This document shows, one piece after another, positions 45,451-58,100 of a stretch of DNA of 64,000 nucleotides. Each line of letters opens with the position of its first letter. The first letter of the stretch is position 1. The DNA is from Polytrichum commune (Eukaryota > Streptophyta > Polytrichopsida > Polytrichales > Polytrichaceae), in contig OX485808.1 of assembly GCA_950295325.1 (NCBI GenBank), positions 4,530,501 to 4,594,500 of the forward strand, read 5' to 3'. Under the pieces are notes generated by a model. The model searched no databases. It was not told the origin of the DNA and saw only the letters and a list, made by a program, of their open reading frames with translations. A program made the translations under genes and the position numbers.

Positions 45451-47774
45451 CATGGATACTACTTTTTCTGCTCGATACTAATTGCATACTACTCTTGGGC
45501 TTTAATGTTGGATGAATGAGAGTTAGACTATAATGCAATGATTTCCTATCATCTTTTGTTTCTGAGCTATATGTCATGTATATTTCTTCAATGATATAGT
45601 CAACTAAACCGATGTCCAACGCAATCATGTTGCCCTTTTTAGTCATGTTGGTTGCCCCATTGGCACTAAGTACTTAGTAGGTCAACAAATCATGTTGAAA
45701 CACCCCACCAAACGAATGGCAATCTAGGTTGGGTAATTTAATGAGGTTGCACATGTTAGAATATGATTTGACGTAGTTGAAATATTGTGTGGTAGTATTG
45801 AATGGCGTTTGATGAAGTTACATTGTTGAATTTTCTAGATTTGTAGTTCCAACGTCTATCCATTCATTTTTAGGCTCATTTGAGACAACATCAAGGCATT
45901 ACAAGCATTGTGAAAAAAACATTTATTTGTTTTTTTGTGGTGCATTGGTATTGAGACAATGAATGAATTCCTTGTAGACTTTTTTTAAAAGTCATTAATC
46001 TAATGGGGAGGTCTTCACTTTTTCACTCTCAATAAAAGTTGTCAATGATGCTTGTTTCATACCACCTTTTATAAAATTGTTTTAATCCACCTAAATGTGA
46101 CATGTGTATGGCCACCAAAATGTGTGAAATTAAAGACTAGAATTATCTCACATCAATATGAATAAATTCCACCAAACATGTGTCAATTGCTTTCAACAAT
46201 TGCCTAAACTCAAGAGTCATTGAGTTCACCCTTTTTCACCCCAAACTACCCATACATATTTTGGGGCTTTCTTTTCAAATTACAATAGTTTTGGTGCTAA
46301 TGTGGGTGAGCCTTCTGTAGTTACTTCCAGGTGGGTTGAAATAATATTCTTTTGACGTGCAATAGTTCCAAGATAATGTTAAGTTAACTATCAAATCTTG
46401 CCTGAATGGAATGCCATAAGAATGGAATTAAGGTGATGAACCCTCAAGTTATGACGAATGTTTGAATAGCATTAGTGGTTCATTTCTCTTTAATCATCAT
46501 AAAATACACATGTTTAAAATGCATTTCAAAATACTCGGCAAATTTTGAGGCATTTTTTATGTTTTTTATTTTAAATTCGCGACTACATTTATTCTAGGCC
46601 AGTAGGGCAAATATAAACACCCTCAACTTTGGCATTTGTTCCATATTACTATATAACATCAGTACATTCAAACTCAATGACAGTGTTTGAGCCTTGAGTG
46701 TTGCCACACAAACTGACAAATATTGGAATACATAGTGCACCACATGGGACACCGGACAAGTCGTGAATGGGGGGTTGTGTTCGCAATGTCTTCATTCTTG
46801 GATCAATACTGGGGCAGAGAAGAGCTCAAAGAACTAATCTTAGAAGAGGGGAATGTTTTCGACAATGATTTGCCATAAAGGACCTCACGGGTTGATGTCT
46901 TTGATGATTTCCAGTAAAAAAATACAAAATTTAAAGTATTTAATAAGAACATTCTATACTGCCGCCTCCAACCTCTAGAATGAAAAATGCAACACTAAAT
47001 AACATATATGCGACCTTCTTAAGTAGTTATGCGACCTAAAGTGGTTAGTAGTACTAAAATTTGTATTCAACATCGATTGTTTGGGTATTGTTGGTCAGAT
47101 ATAGGTTAGGGAAAAAATCCAAGGAAACCCTTAGGGAAGACTAAAAATTTGATCTCTTATGTCATCTAGGTGTCTTCGATAAGTTTTATTACAGAAATTT
47201 TGGGTTTATTTCAAATTATTTGGGATTTTGGTTGACAAGATTTTCAAGAAAAAAATCTTTGGATCACAGTACATGCAATTGGTGATAGTTCTTCAATCTC
47301 ACATTATTTACCTTGGCAATAGTCTGGCAATGAGCTCATTCTAGTTGGACCTTGTGTGATGCACATGCATAGGCTTCAACCACCGTCAATTGTCTTCCAT
47401 GTAGTAACCCATTTCGTCTCTTTATCAAAGCTAAAGGCAGTTTGCTGTGGTTAATTGTCTCATGTTAATTATGTTTTTGATGTTACTTGAATCGGCAATG
47501 AAGTCACTTTGACACCTTATTCACAATACAACAAAATATTGGTAGCTACAGCTGTTGTAATGGTATAAGCTAGTGTCACGTAGTAGCATCACAACAACCA
47601 CACATATACATGTAGTTCATCTTCGATCTCGCGGCACGGAACCCAACCAAGAAATAGTCACCAAACTACACAAAATGTGATATTTAGTGTTTGAATATAT
47701 TTAGTGTTGTTACCACCCTACCATGCTCAACACTAATTTTCAATTCTTTGACAATTAGTGTTAGTGTTAAAAAT
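45451..47774. other. Unassigned AT-rich stretch before duplication copy B
   Basis: I see no convincing gene or structured repeat. Short ORFs lack family features. Confidence 0.4.
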
Positions 47775-48505
47775 TCTAAATATAGCTAGATAAAGTAATT
47801 CCCATGTGTTAAATGGAAGACCTTAGCTCTAGAGATAGGAAAAGGGCAAATTCATAAAGACTATGGCATGATAGGAAAGGTTGCTAATAAGCAAACTTGA
47901 GAAGCTACATAATCTGAACATTGGAGAAAAAAACCCCCTTTTTTTGAGATATTTTTCCTAGCAATAGTGTGAGAAATCGTCTGCCGAGAGGGCAATTGTT
48001 TAAATCTTTTGACATTGCGCTCCCCCGTAGGTTTTGTTGGGTATCGGGCTCTTGAACAATTCAAAACTTGATAGATCAAAGTACAATCTATGTTTGATTG
48101 TCTTTATGCTTGATACATATTTGCAGGTCCATTGTACGTTGTTTGGAGTGTTTATGGTGTAGCCAGTGTGACTGAACTGGACCACCGATTGTTATATTGT
48201 GATCCCTTGGTTATTTTTGTGCGACTGTGAATCAAAATTCTTATGTTGAAACTATAGACTCTAATTCTGGAAATTGGCTAAATCATTCTTAAATGACGAG
48301 TTATGAGCTAAAATTGAGAAAGACTTATCAATTTCGAGAGGCTAGCAACACTGGTTTGGCGTTATTAGTATGAACCCAAAGAAATCTTTGAACTAGGATT
48401 AATATCCACATACTTTGTATGGTGATAATTGAATTCGTCAAAGTTCCCTCTCAAACCTTAGTCTAGTGAATCTTAACTTGTATCGTAACTCCAATTTCCG
48501 GAAAC

Positions 48506-50128
48506 CATGGTGTCACCAAAAATTCCCCATCCTTCGATTTCATCCTAGCCCGAGTGAAAAAGTTATAATGACACGTAGAAAATCCTCCCTCGGTAATTCA
48601 ATGTATGATTCCAATATACCCTTGGAATATACACAACTTGACTAATCCCACACTATGTCATCTTATATTCCATAACTTCGGGTAAGGTCACATCCTTAGC
48701 CTTCTCCAATGTCCACCCGGCCGCCTTGGTTACGCCTGCCTTCAATGATTTTCCTCGTGTGAATCGAGTCCTCGCCGTTGATTCTACACTACTGCACGAA
48801 TCTTCGCTTGTTGATTCCATGAAGCACATAAGTTTAAGTATTAACAAATATTTGTGTAACTTATGGTGGCCTCTCCTTTACAGGCCTTCACATTCCATTA
48901 CTAAGTTCAACCTCAATGGTCAATCATCAATACATTCAAAAGTTACACACACCCCTTCCTACCTAATGAATCCAACACTTTAAGTCTAAACATCATAAGT
49001 CAAAAACTATAAGAGTGTGTCACTAGTTTTTTGAAGTTTGGACCTAGTCTCGGTTTTTTGGCTCTCAAAAATTCATATGAAGTCCAAAAAATGAGTTCTT
49101 GGTATCCATGAATAGGTAATGAAGTTCTCTACATGAATATGAAATAATATTTCTACTGCCACAAAGTATATGGTCGCAATTCTACGCTATTCCCTTTGAA
49201 TCTGCACTTTTTCACTAGTTTTTGGAAGTTTGGATATATTCTCGGTTTTTTGGCTCTCAAAAATTCATATGAAGTCCAAAAAATGAGTTCTTGGTATCCA
49301 TGGATAGGTAATGAAGTCCTCTACATGAATATGCAATAATATTTCTACTGCCAAAAAATATATGGTCGCAATTCTACGTTGTTTCCTTTGAATCTACATT
49401 TTTTTACTAGTTTTTGGAAGTTTGGACATAGTCTCGGTTTTTTGGCTCTCAAAAATTCATATGAAGTCCAACAAAACTAAATGCTCCAATAAGAGACTTT
49501 ACACATCCGCATAAGTATAAGGCTAATCAATGTAAATCCAAGTATCCAAACAAAGCCATAAATTGAACTTTAAATCATTCACGCCCAACTATTACTAACA
49601 AGAGGTCAAGCCCTCTTCAAGGCCAACTAGCCTTGGCTCCTAACCTTACACCCATGCACACACACGTGCTCCTATCTTGCTTCCCACGCACCCATACTTA
49701 TAACACGTGGGGTGCCAAGGAGCACGAAGGAAAGAGAGGATGAGTGAGGGGAGAACGAGGTCTTAAATAGTGAGTTTGAGGAGGTAAGCACCCTCAAGGC
49801 TCACGATAAGCCTTCGAGATCTCCTCCTACTTTGTAGGCTCTCATCTTATCTCCTAAGTTTTCCTCCCTCAAACGATCAACAAAGATCCTAATTCAAATA
49901 TTTAACTATCCTTGGCTTTCTACCTACCACACTTTCCACCAAGGTCATGTCCTCACACTACTAAACTTACTCAATCCACTCCACACAAGCCTAATGCTTA
50001 AATTTAGTTTTCTTCAAACTTCACTCTTTTTATATTTTTGTGAATAGTCATAAATCATAAAAACACCACTTGTAATGTTTTACAAGTGTTAACAACACAT
50101 GTGGGCATCATTTTGGGGTCACACATGG
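48506..50128. mobile_element. Solo LTR (1613 bp) with CATGG target duplication and known empty site
   Basis: The element spans 48511-50123, starts TGTCACC and ends GGTCACA, flanked by CATGG at 48506-48510 and 50124-50128. Duplication copy A has the uninterrupted site (CCATTGTCTGTAAGTG, 19111), which proves insertion after the duplication or loss in A. A TTAAATA near 49765 may be its promoter box. No internal retrotransposon genes. Confidence 0.88.
49021..49470 (+). repeat. 192-bp tandem repeat within the solo LTR, about 2.3 copies
   Basis: CACTAGTTTTTTGAAGTTTGG begins at 49021, with close copies at 49213 and 49405. Each contains CTCGGTTTTTTGGCTCTC and 'GAGTTCTTGGTATCCATG' (the last incomplete). 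Confidence 0.85.
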
Positions 50129-51597
50129 TCTATGAGTGAATATCATGCTGAGTAATTGGTGGAGTCGAGACAAACAATGATGTGTTGATCTTCTAGTTCA
50201 GGATTAAAGGAAGTTATCGTCCTTTAGGATTTTTGTAAGGTCGATTGCCTAGTCATGGAGTCTAATTTGTAAACCACAAGACTCCAAGGCAACATATAGG
50301 TGAATATGGTTGCAAGTCAATCATGTGAGCCAAAGTAACTTTAAGACCTAATGTCTTATGGGATTGAAAGGGCCTATGGTTTGCACTAACCATAATATGG
50401 AGTATCTGTCTTTTCAATTTGTGACATGATTAACTCTAAGAACGATAGGTCATCTGGTTGTGAGAGTAAAAATTTGGAGAAGATTGGGGAGGGCCACTTC
50501 TCAATTTCAGGGTTAGCATTCCATGTTGTAGGCACTTGATTATTCTCGTATCCAAAGGATAAAATTTCTACATAGCTCCATAAAAATCTCATTAGCAACC
50601 TTGGTTGCATGCATAAAACAAAAATTTGGTGCATGACCTCCTATGCACCAAATGATCTCCTCTTCAACTAATTTATTATAGGAATCAAATTAAACCTTGG
50701 ACATGAAATCTACCTACTATTATGTCAGCTATTGGCCGATAATTTACCAATGTTATCAACTAATGACCGATACAATTGCAAACATATCGGCAATTAGCCA
50801 CTGCTCTTCAAATAAGTATTGGCTAATATGGCCAATACTCTTTAAATTTGCATTGACTATTGGCTGATACTTTGGAACATTTTACTAGTGGCCAATATAA
50901 TTACAAACATATCGGTATTTGGATGGTAGTCTACAATTTTTCTCGGTTAACAACCGATACATTTGCATTGGTGTCAACTATTGGCTGATACTTTGCCACA
51001 TTTTAGTACATATTCACAAACATTTACATTTACATTTATGTATTAGTAATTATTTTCAATGCACATACATTTGTTCCAAGATATTCTACACTAGATAATC
51101 TACATAGTCTTCATGGCCTGCATATTTGCAAACAACTTCAAAATGCTTGAATATGCAAGACACGAAACAAAAACCTAAGATAAGATTCTAAAATTATCAT
51201 ACTCAAAAGCAATTCAAAAATGATGCCAAATACATACATAAAATAAAACATGAAGATATTTATGTTGGAGCTACATCTGAGACATGTGCAATAATCTAGT
51301 TCACTTTAGTTTCTTCTTATCTAAGTTGACTTTAAGCTTGAATAAGCAACAACATATTGTACTTAGGTTTTTGCTATGACTCAAAATAACAAACCCAGGG
51401 AACTAAGTCTCCAGGAAGACTTAGCTAGTGTCTATAAGGATTAATGTCACATTGGATTAAGGTATCTAAATTATGACAATACATGGTTATCTTCATTCCT
51501 TACTCTCATTCATGTTAAGTTACTCTCCTTTTAAATGTTCATTTGTGAATCTTCCGTCGTGAGTGATTTTGTTCTATCTTCGGGAAATCTTCTATCG

Positions 51598-52329
51598 CTC
51601 TATGTTTTGACCTATTTTAGTCGTGAAGCTCAATAGCTTGGCGAGTAGTCAATGGCTCATACTAGTCAGGACAAAGTCGGGGGTAATGTCTTTTTGTAAC
51701 CGCATAGTCTTTGTTCATCATAAATCACGATTGCGGTAATTCAACAATTCAATTTCTTCGTTAATCAACTTACAACCATCATACAAGTGTCGCAGAGTTA
51801 ATAGCCATCATCTTCACTATTCCGATAAACGTGGCAACTCATCTCAAAAACATCCACACCGTCAATACATAAAATAACGCATGACAAGCTAGGCGATATC
51901 CTGTGTTAAAGCTTTTAGTCAGCTCATTTTACTAAGAACTTGCACTGGTTATATTCTTACTCTTTGGTAGTAACGCCTTCTCCTTCTCGGATAACATCCT
52001 GGCAGCCTATGGCCTACCTGCTAATAACTTCTTGCCTTCTTCTCTCTCGGCTTAGTGGCCCTACCCAAGCTATACCCTTACCTCAGTCACTACCAGGTAA
52101 CGTCTATCTCTGTCACTCAGGCTCAGGCCTTTGACTATGGCTATGGCCACTTAATCGTTCTTTTGGTAATGGCCTTGCTTCTCTCAAGCCTCTTAGCCTT
52201 TACTGCGTCCTCTCAGACTACTTTCTTCCTTTAATTCCTCTCGACATCTCTTAAGCTTCAACCTCTTGGCTAGATAATTTCTTTATCTTACTGACATACA
52301 AGTGATTGCCCCTCTCAAGCGACTCGTCC
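51598..52329. other. 0.73-kb segment present only in duplication copy B
   Basis: Copy A joins CTTCTATCG directly to TCCTTTTCTC (about 24080); copy B has this segment in between, with 'CG' microhomology at both ends. No gene is recognised. It may be an insertion in B or a deletion in A. Confidence 0.6.
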
Positions 52330-53150
52330 TTTTCTCTTTCTCTCTTTCTCTCAGATTTGTCTTTCGCTCTCTCTTCTCTCAGGTTATATTCAAATAGTCA
52401 CTCCTCCAGGCTAACTTATGGCTTTCACACCCTTATCAAATTACTTACTTTCATGGTCACTCAATATTCTCTCAACTATTGCCCTTAAGAGTTTTGACTA
52501 TGTCTTGATATTTGACAGTGTTGATTTCTGCAGACATTACTCTTCAAGTTTTCACTCAAACTTCTCTCACTAAGCCTATCGCCCGATTTTTCTTTCCTCT
52601 CATCTTTCACACATCAAACTTTACTCCCACTTCTTCCTGTTCTTCATCCGACTACTTGCCCGATTTACAATGGACAATCAGGTTTTTACACATCCAAATC
52701 CTCATTACTCTTCAAGACAATTGCACATAAACACAACATAAGCTTGCACTTCAAGTTTTTCAAGGATATAGCATTTCCTTCTCCATTTTACTTCCACTAA
52801 TAAAGTTTAATCATAATCAGAGTCCAAATCACTCGGCTCTTGAAAGTCTATGTCTAAGCCCGCAGGCATCTCACTTGGGGTTGCCTATTTGCCACCCAAC
52901 CTCAACCACCGAGTGTTGGTGCTTTGTAAAGCCTATTGCTTCCGCTAAGAGACTACGCTTGATTTCTAAAAGAAAAAATAGCATGTCGTCTTCCTCGACT
53001 ACCTTCTTCTCATAGCGTTGAGGGTGAGAGGCAGTCGGTTAGAAGTCTAACCGTCTGAAATGGCAATAGCCCTTCCATCCCACATTGGATGGCCTCCAGT
53101 GGCTAATAGCCAAATGAATATCATCAAAAATTGAGAATTGCCTAATTCGG

Positions 53151-55186
53151 CTAGGCTAACTCCAATAAAATGGGTTCAATCATTTGAAAGATATTATCCA
53201 ATTCCTCCTCCGATAATGTTTGCGGTAATTTTAGCATGCTTGATAAATGGGACCAACGGAGGTGTGTCAAAGAAATCCAATTCTCCAATCCCTCTGGTGT
53301 GGCTGTAAGGCTTGAACAATGGGACAACTCTAGGGATATCAAAGAAGTCAAGTTCTCCAATGCCTCCGACAATGTTGTTAGGCTCGAACAATGGGACAAA
53401 TCGAGGGACTCCAAAGAGGTCAGGTTCCACAATCCCTCCGGTAATGTTGTCAAGCAGGAACAATGGAACAACTTTAAGTATGTCAACGAAGTCAAGTTCC
53501 CCAATCCCTCCGGTAATGTTATCAGGCTTGAACAATAGGACCAATCGAGGGACTCCAAAGATGTCAAGTTCCCCAATCCCTCCGGTAATGTTGTAAGGCT
53601 TGGCAAAACGGACAACCCTAGGTATGTCAAAGAAGACAAATTCCCCAATCCCTCCGGTAATGTTGTCAGGCTTGAATAATGCGACAAACGGAGGGTTGTC
53701 AAAGAAGACAAGTACCCCAATCCCTCCGGTAATGTTGTCATGCTCCTACAATCGCCCAAATTGAGGGTTGTCAAAGAAATCAAATTCCACAATCCCTCCG
53801 GTAATGTTGTCAGGCTCTCACAGTATGACAAATCGAGGGTTGTCAAAGAAGTCAAGTTCTCCAATCGCTCTGGTAATGTTGTCAGGCTCTTACAATATGA
53901 CAGATTGAGGTTTGTCAAAGAAATCAAGTTCCCCAATCCCTCCACTAATGTTGTCAGGCTCGAACAACAAGACAAATCAAGGGTTGTCAAAGAAATCAAG
54001 GTCCTCAATCCCTCGAGTAATGTTGTAAGGCTTGAACATTCCTTCAAATCAAGGGTTGTTATAAAACTCATGTTCCCCAATCCCTCTGGTAATGTTGTCA
54101 AGCTCGAACACTGGAACAAACGGAGGATTGTCAAAAAAGTTAAGTTCCCCAATCCCGCGGTTAATGTTGTCATGCTCCTACAATCGCCCAAATCGAGGGT
54201 TTTCAAAGAAATCAAGGTCCCCAATCCCTCCGGTAATGTTGTCAGGCTCGAACATTCTTCCAAATCGAGGGTTGTCAAAGAACTCATGTTCCCCAATTCC
54301 TCTAGTAATGTTGTCAAGCTCGAAGAATGGAACAACTTTAAGTATGTGAAAGAAGTCAAGCTCCCCATTGGCTCCGGTAATGTTGTCATGCTTGAACAAT
54401 GGAACAAATTGAGGGTTGTTGAAGAAGTCAAGTTTCCCATTTTCTCTGGTAATGCTACCATTCTTCTATAACAAGGCAAATCAAGGTTTTTCAAAGAAAT
54501 CAAGTTCCCCAATTCCTTCGGTAATGTTGTTAGGCTCAAACAATTGGATAAATCAAGGGTTTTCAAGAAAATCAAGTTCCTCATTCCCTTCGATAATGTT
54601 ATCAGGCTTGAACAATTGGACAAATCGAGGGTTTTCAAAGATATTAAGTTCTCCAATCCCTCTGGTAATGTTGTCAGGCTCGAAAAACAAGACAAAATGA
54701 GGGTTGTTAAAGAACTCAAGTTCCCCAATGCCTTTGGGTAATGTTGTGAGGCTTGACAAAAATACAAAATGAGCGTCATCAAAGAAGTCAAGTTCCCCAA
54801 TCCCTCGAGCATTGTTGTCAAGCCCAGACAACTTTCCAAATCGAACGTTGTCAAAGAAGTCAAGTTCCCCAATCCCTTTGGTAATGTTGTCGGGCTCGAA
54901 CAATGAGACAAACGCATGGTTATGAATGAAGTCAAGTTCCCAAATGCCTCTTGTAATCTTGTCAGGCTCGGAGAATGAGACAAATGGAAGGTTGTTAAAA
55001 AAACCAAGTTGCCCAATTTTTCCGGTAATGTTGTCAAGCTTCTACAATAAAGTAAATCGAGGGTAATCAACAAGTCAAATTCCCCAATCCCTCCGTTAAT
55101 GTTGTCATGCTCTTACAGTATGACAAAATTGAGTGTTGTCAAAGAAGTCAAGATTCCCAATCCCCCGGTAATGTTGTCACGCTCCA
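53151..55186 (-). pseudogene. Distal LRR array of copy B beyond the lesions
   Basis: Beyond the TGA at 55189-55187 come a 1-bp deletion, a TAA and a further 1-bp deletion within about 110 bp. From 55073 the LRR frame is open again for 640 residues to the natural end (...IEPILLELA). Together with the upstream part, the array would hold about 60 repeats, twice that of copy A. Several separate lesions suggest this half is no longer translated from the main start. Confidence 0.7.
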
Positions 55187-58100
55187 TCAACATCTCAAAT
55201 TGCGGATTTCCAAAGAAATCAAGTTCCCCAATTCCTTCGGTAATGTTGTCAGGCTCAAACAATTGGACAAATCGAGCGTTTTCAAAGAAATCAAATTCCC
55301 CATCCCCTTTGGTAATGTTGTCAGATGCGAACAGTCGAACAAATTGAGGGTTTTCAAAGAAGTCAAGTTGCCCAATCCCTCTGGTAATGTTGTCATGCTC
55401 GAACACCCTGATAATTTCAGGGTTGTCAAAGAAGACAAGTTGCCCAATCCCTCCGGCAATGTTGTCAGCCTCCAACAATTTGACAAATCAAGGGTTGTCA
55501 AAGAAGTCAATGTCCCCAATCCCTGTGGTAATGTTGTCAGGCTTGAACATCTTTTCAAATTGAGGTTTGTCAAAGAAGACAAGTTCCCCAATCCCTTTGG
55601 TAGTCTTTTTAGCATCACACAAATTGATAAATCGAGGGTTTTCAAAGAAATCAAGTTTCCCAATACCTCTGGTAATGTTGTTAAGCTTGTACAATTGGAC
55701 AAATAGAGGGTTTCCAAAGAAATCAAGTCCTGCAATCCCTTCGGTAATGATGTCATCCTCGAATAAGACAAATTGAGGGTTGTCAAAGAAGTCAACTTGC
55801 CCAATCCCTCCGGTAATGTTGTCAGGCTCTTACAACTTTCCAAATTGAGAGTTGTCAAAGAAGTCATGTTCCCCAATCCCTCAGGTAATGTTTTCATCAG
55901 CGAACAATTGACTAGAATGAGGGTTTTCAAACAGGTCAAGTTCCCCAATCCCTGCGGTAATGACGTCAAGCTCGAACAATAGGACAAATTGAGGGTTATC
56001 AAAGAAGTCAAGTTCCCCAATCCCTCCGGCAATGTTGTCAGGCTCTTACAACTTTCCAAATTGAGAGTTGTCAAAGAAGTCATGTTCCCCAATCCCTCAG
56101 GTAATGTTTTCATCAGCGAACAATTGACTAGAATGAGGGTTTTCAAACAGGTCAAGTTCCCCAATCCCTGCGGTAATGACGTCAAGCTCGAACAATAGGA
56201 CAAATTGAGGGTTATCAAAGAAGTCAAGTTCCCCAATCCCTCCGGCAATGTTGTCAGGCTCTTACAACTTTCCAAACTGAGAGTTGTCAAAGAAGTTATG
56301 TTCCCCAATCCCTCAGTTAATGTTTTCATCAGCGAACAATTGACTAGACTGAGGGTTGTCAAAGAAGTCAAGTTCCCCAATCCCTCCGGTAATGTTATCA
56401 AGCTCGAACAATAAGACAAATCAAGGGTTGTCAAAGAAATCAAGGTCCCCAATCCCTCCGGTAATATTGTCAGGCTTTCACAAGATGACAAATCCAAGTT
56501 TGTCAAAGAAGTCAAGTTCCCCAATCCCTTTGGTAATGTTGCCAAGCTCAAACAACAAGACAAATGGAAGGTTGTCAAAGAAGTCAAGTTCCCCAATCCC
56601 TCCGGTAATGTTGTTAGGCTCGAACAATTGTACAAACAGAGGGTTGTCAAAGAAGTCAAGTTCCCTAATTCCTTTGGTAATGTTCTCAAGCTCGACCAAC
56701 AAGACAAATCGAGGGTTGTCAAAGAAGTCAAGTTGCCCAATCCCTCCGGTAATGTTGTCATCCTCCCACAATCACCCAAATCGAGGGTTTTCAAAGAAAT
56801 CAAGTTCCCCAATCCCACCGGAAATGTTGTCAAGTTCGAGCAACTGTACAAATTGAGGGTTGTTAAAGAAGTCAAGTTCCCCAATCCCTCCGGTAATGTT
56901 GTCAGGCTCCAACATTGTTCCAGACCGAGGGTTGTCAAAGAAGTCAAGTTGCCCAATCTCTTCGGTAATGTTGTCAGGTTCGAACAATTGGACAAATCGA
57001 GGGTTTTCAAAGAAATCAAGTTCCCCAATCCTTCCGGTAATGTTGTCAGGCTCGAACAACATAACACAACCGCGTTTGTCAAAGTCACGTTCCCCAATCT
57101 CTTTGATAATCCTCTCAAGCTCGAACAAGAAGGAAAATTGAGGGTTGTTAAAGAAGTCAAGTTCCCCAATCCCTCCGGTAATGTTGTCAGGCTCCAACAT
57201 CCTTCCAGACCGAGGGTTGTCAAAGAAGTCAAGTTTCCCAATCCCTCCGGTAATGTTGTCAGGCTCTCACAGTATGACAAATCCAGGGTTGTCAAAGAAG
57301 TCAATGTCCCCAATCCCTCTGGTAATGTTGTCAGGCTTGAACATCTTTCCAAATTGAGGGTTGTCAAAGAAGTCAAGTTCCCCAATTCCGCTGGTAATGT
57401 TGTCAGGCTCGAACAATTGGACAATTCGAGTGCTTTCAAAGAAGTCAAGTTCCCCAATCCCTCCGGTAATGTTGTCAATGACCTACAAATCAATAGACGT
57501 AGGGAGCTGAATTGCATGTGTACAATGTTTGTGTGAATGTTGAAAGGGCTTGGCAAAATTTCTTCATGTATTAACATTCCTTCAATTTTTTGGTAGACCT
57601 GTTTTTGGAATATATCAAAAATGTCAAAACCGGATCTTTCTAAATAAAGTAGTGATAGAAATCAAATGTTGTCCTTAACAAACAAGGCCACATGTAAACC
57701 ACTTTAGTGCATATTACATGAACATCTAGCATTTGTTTGAACAACTTAGAAGTGAACCCTTTGACTTGCATGTTTGCAACTCAATCTGGCTAGATTCAAC
57801 CTAATTCAAATTGCTCACATATAAAATACCTTGTTTGTTTGTCCATTTGTTGAAGGAATCATGTCTTTTTTCCAAATTCGAGTACCCTTATACACCTCCT
57901 CCGTCTCAACCATCATTCGTCCTAGGTCACGTAGTTGGTCATGCATCTCTAGCCATCCGAATCCATCTACCTTGACCAAGGACTTGTCCACCAACACATC
58001 AAGCACATGACTTGGAGATGCACATGTACGCAAGGCTCTTTCTTTCCGATGTCTCATGGGAAAGAAACATGCTATGTCTAGAAACAACTTTTTCTCTTCG

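Noticed and set aside
48653-48847. 64-codon minus-strand ORF
   Set aside because: It lies wholly inside the solo LTR, where protein coding is not expected.
55107-57536. Antisense ORFs in the copy B array (199 to 302 codons)
   Set aside because: Same cause: repeat periodicity without stops. They run through lesions of the sense frame and into the intron.
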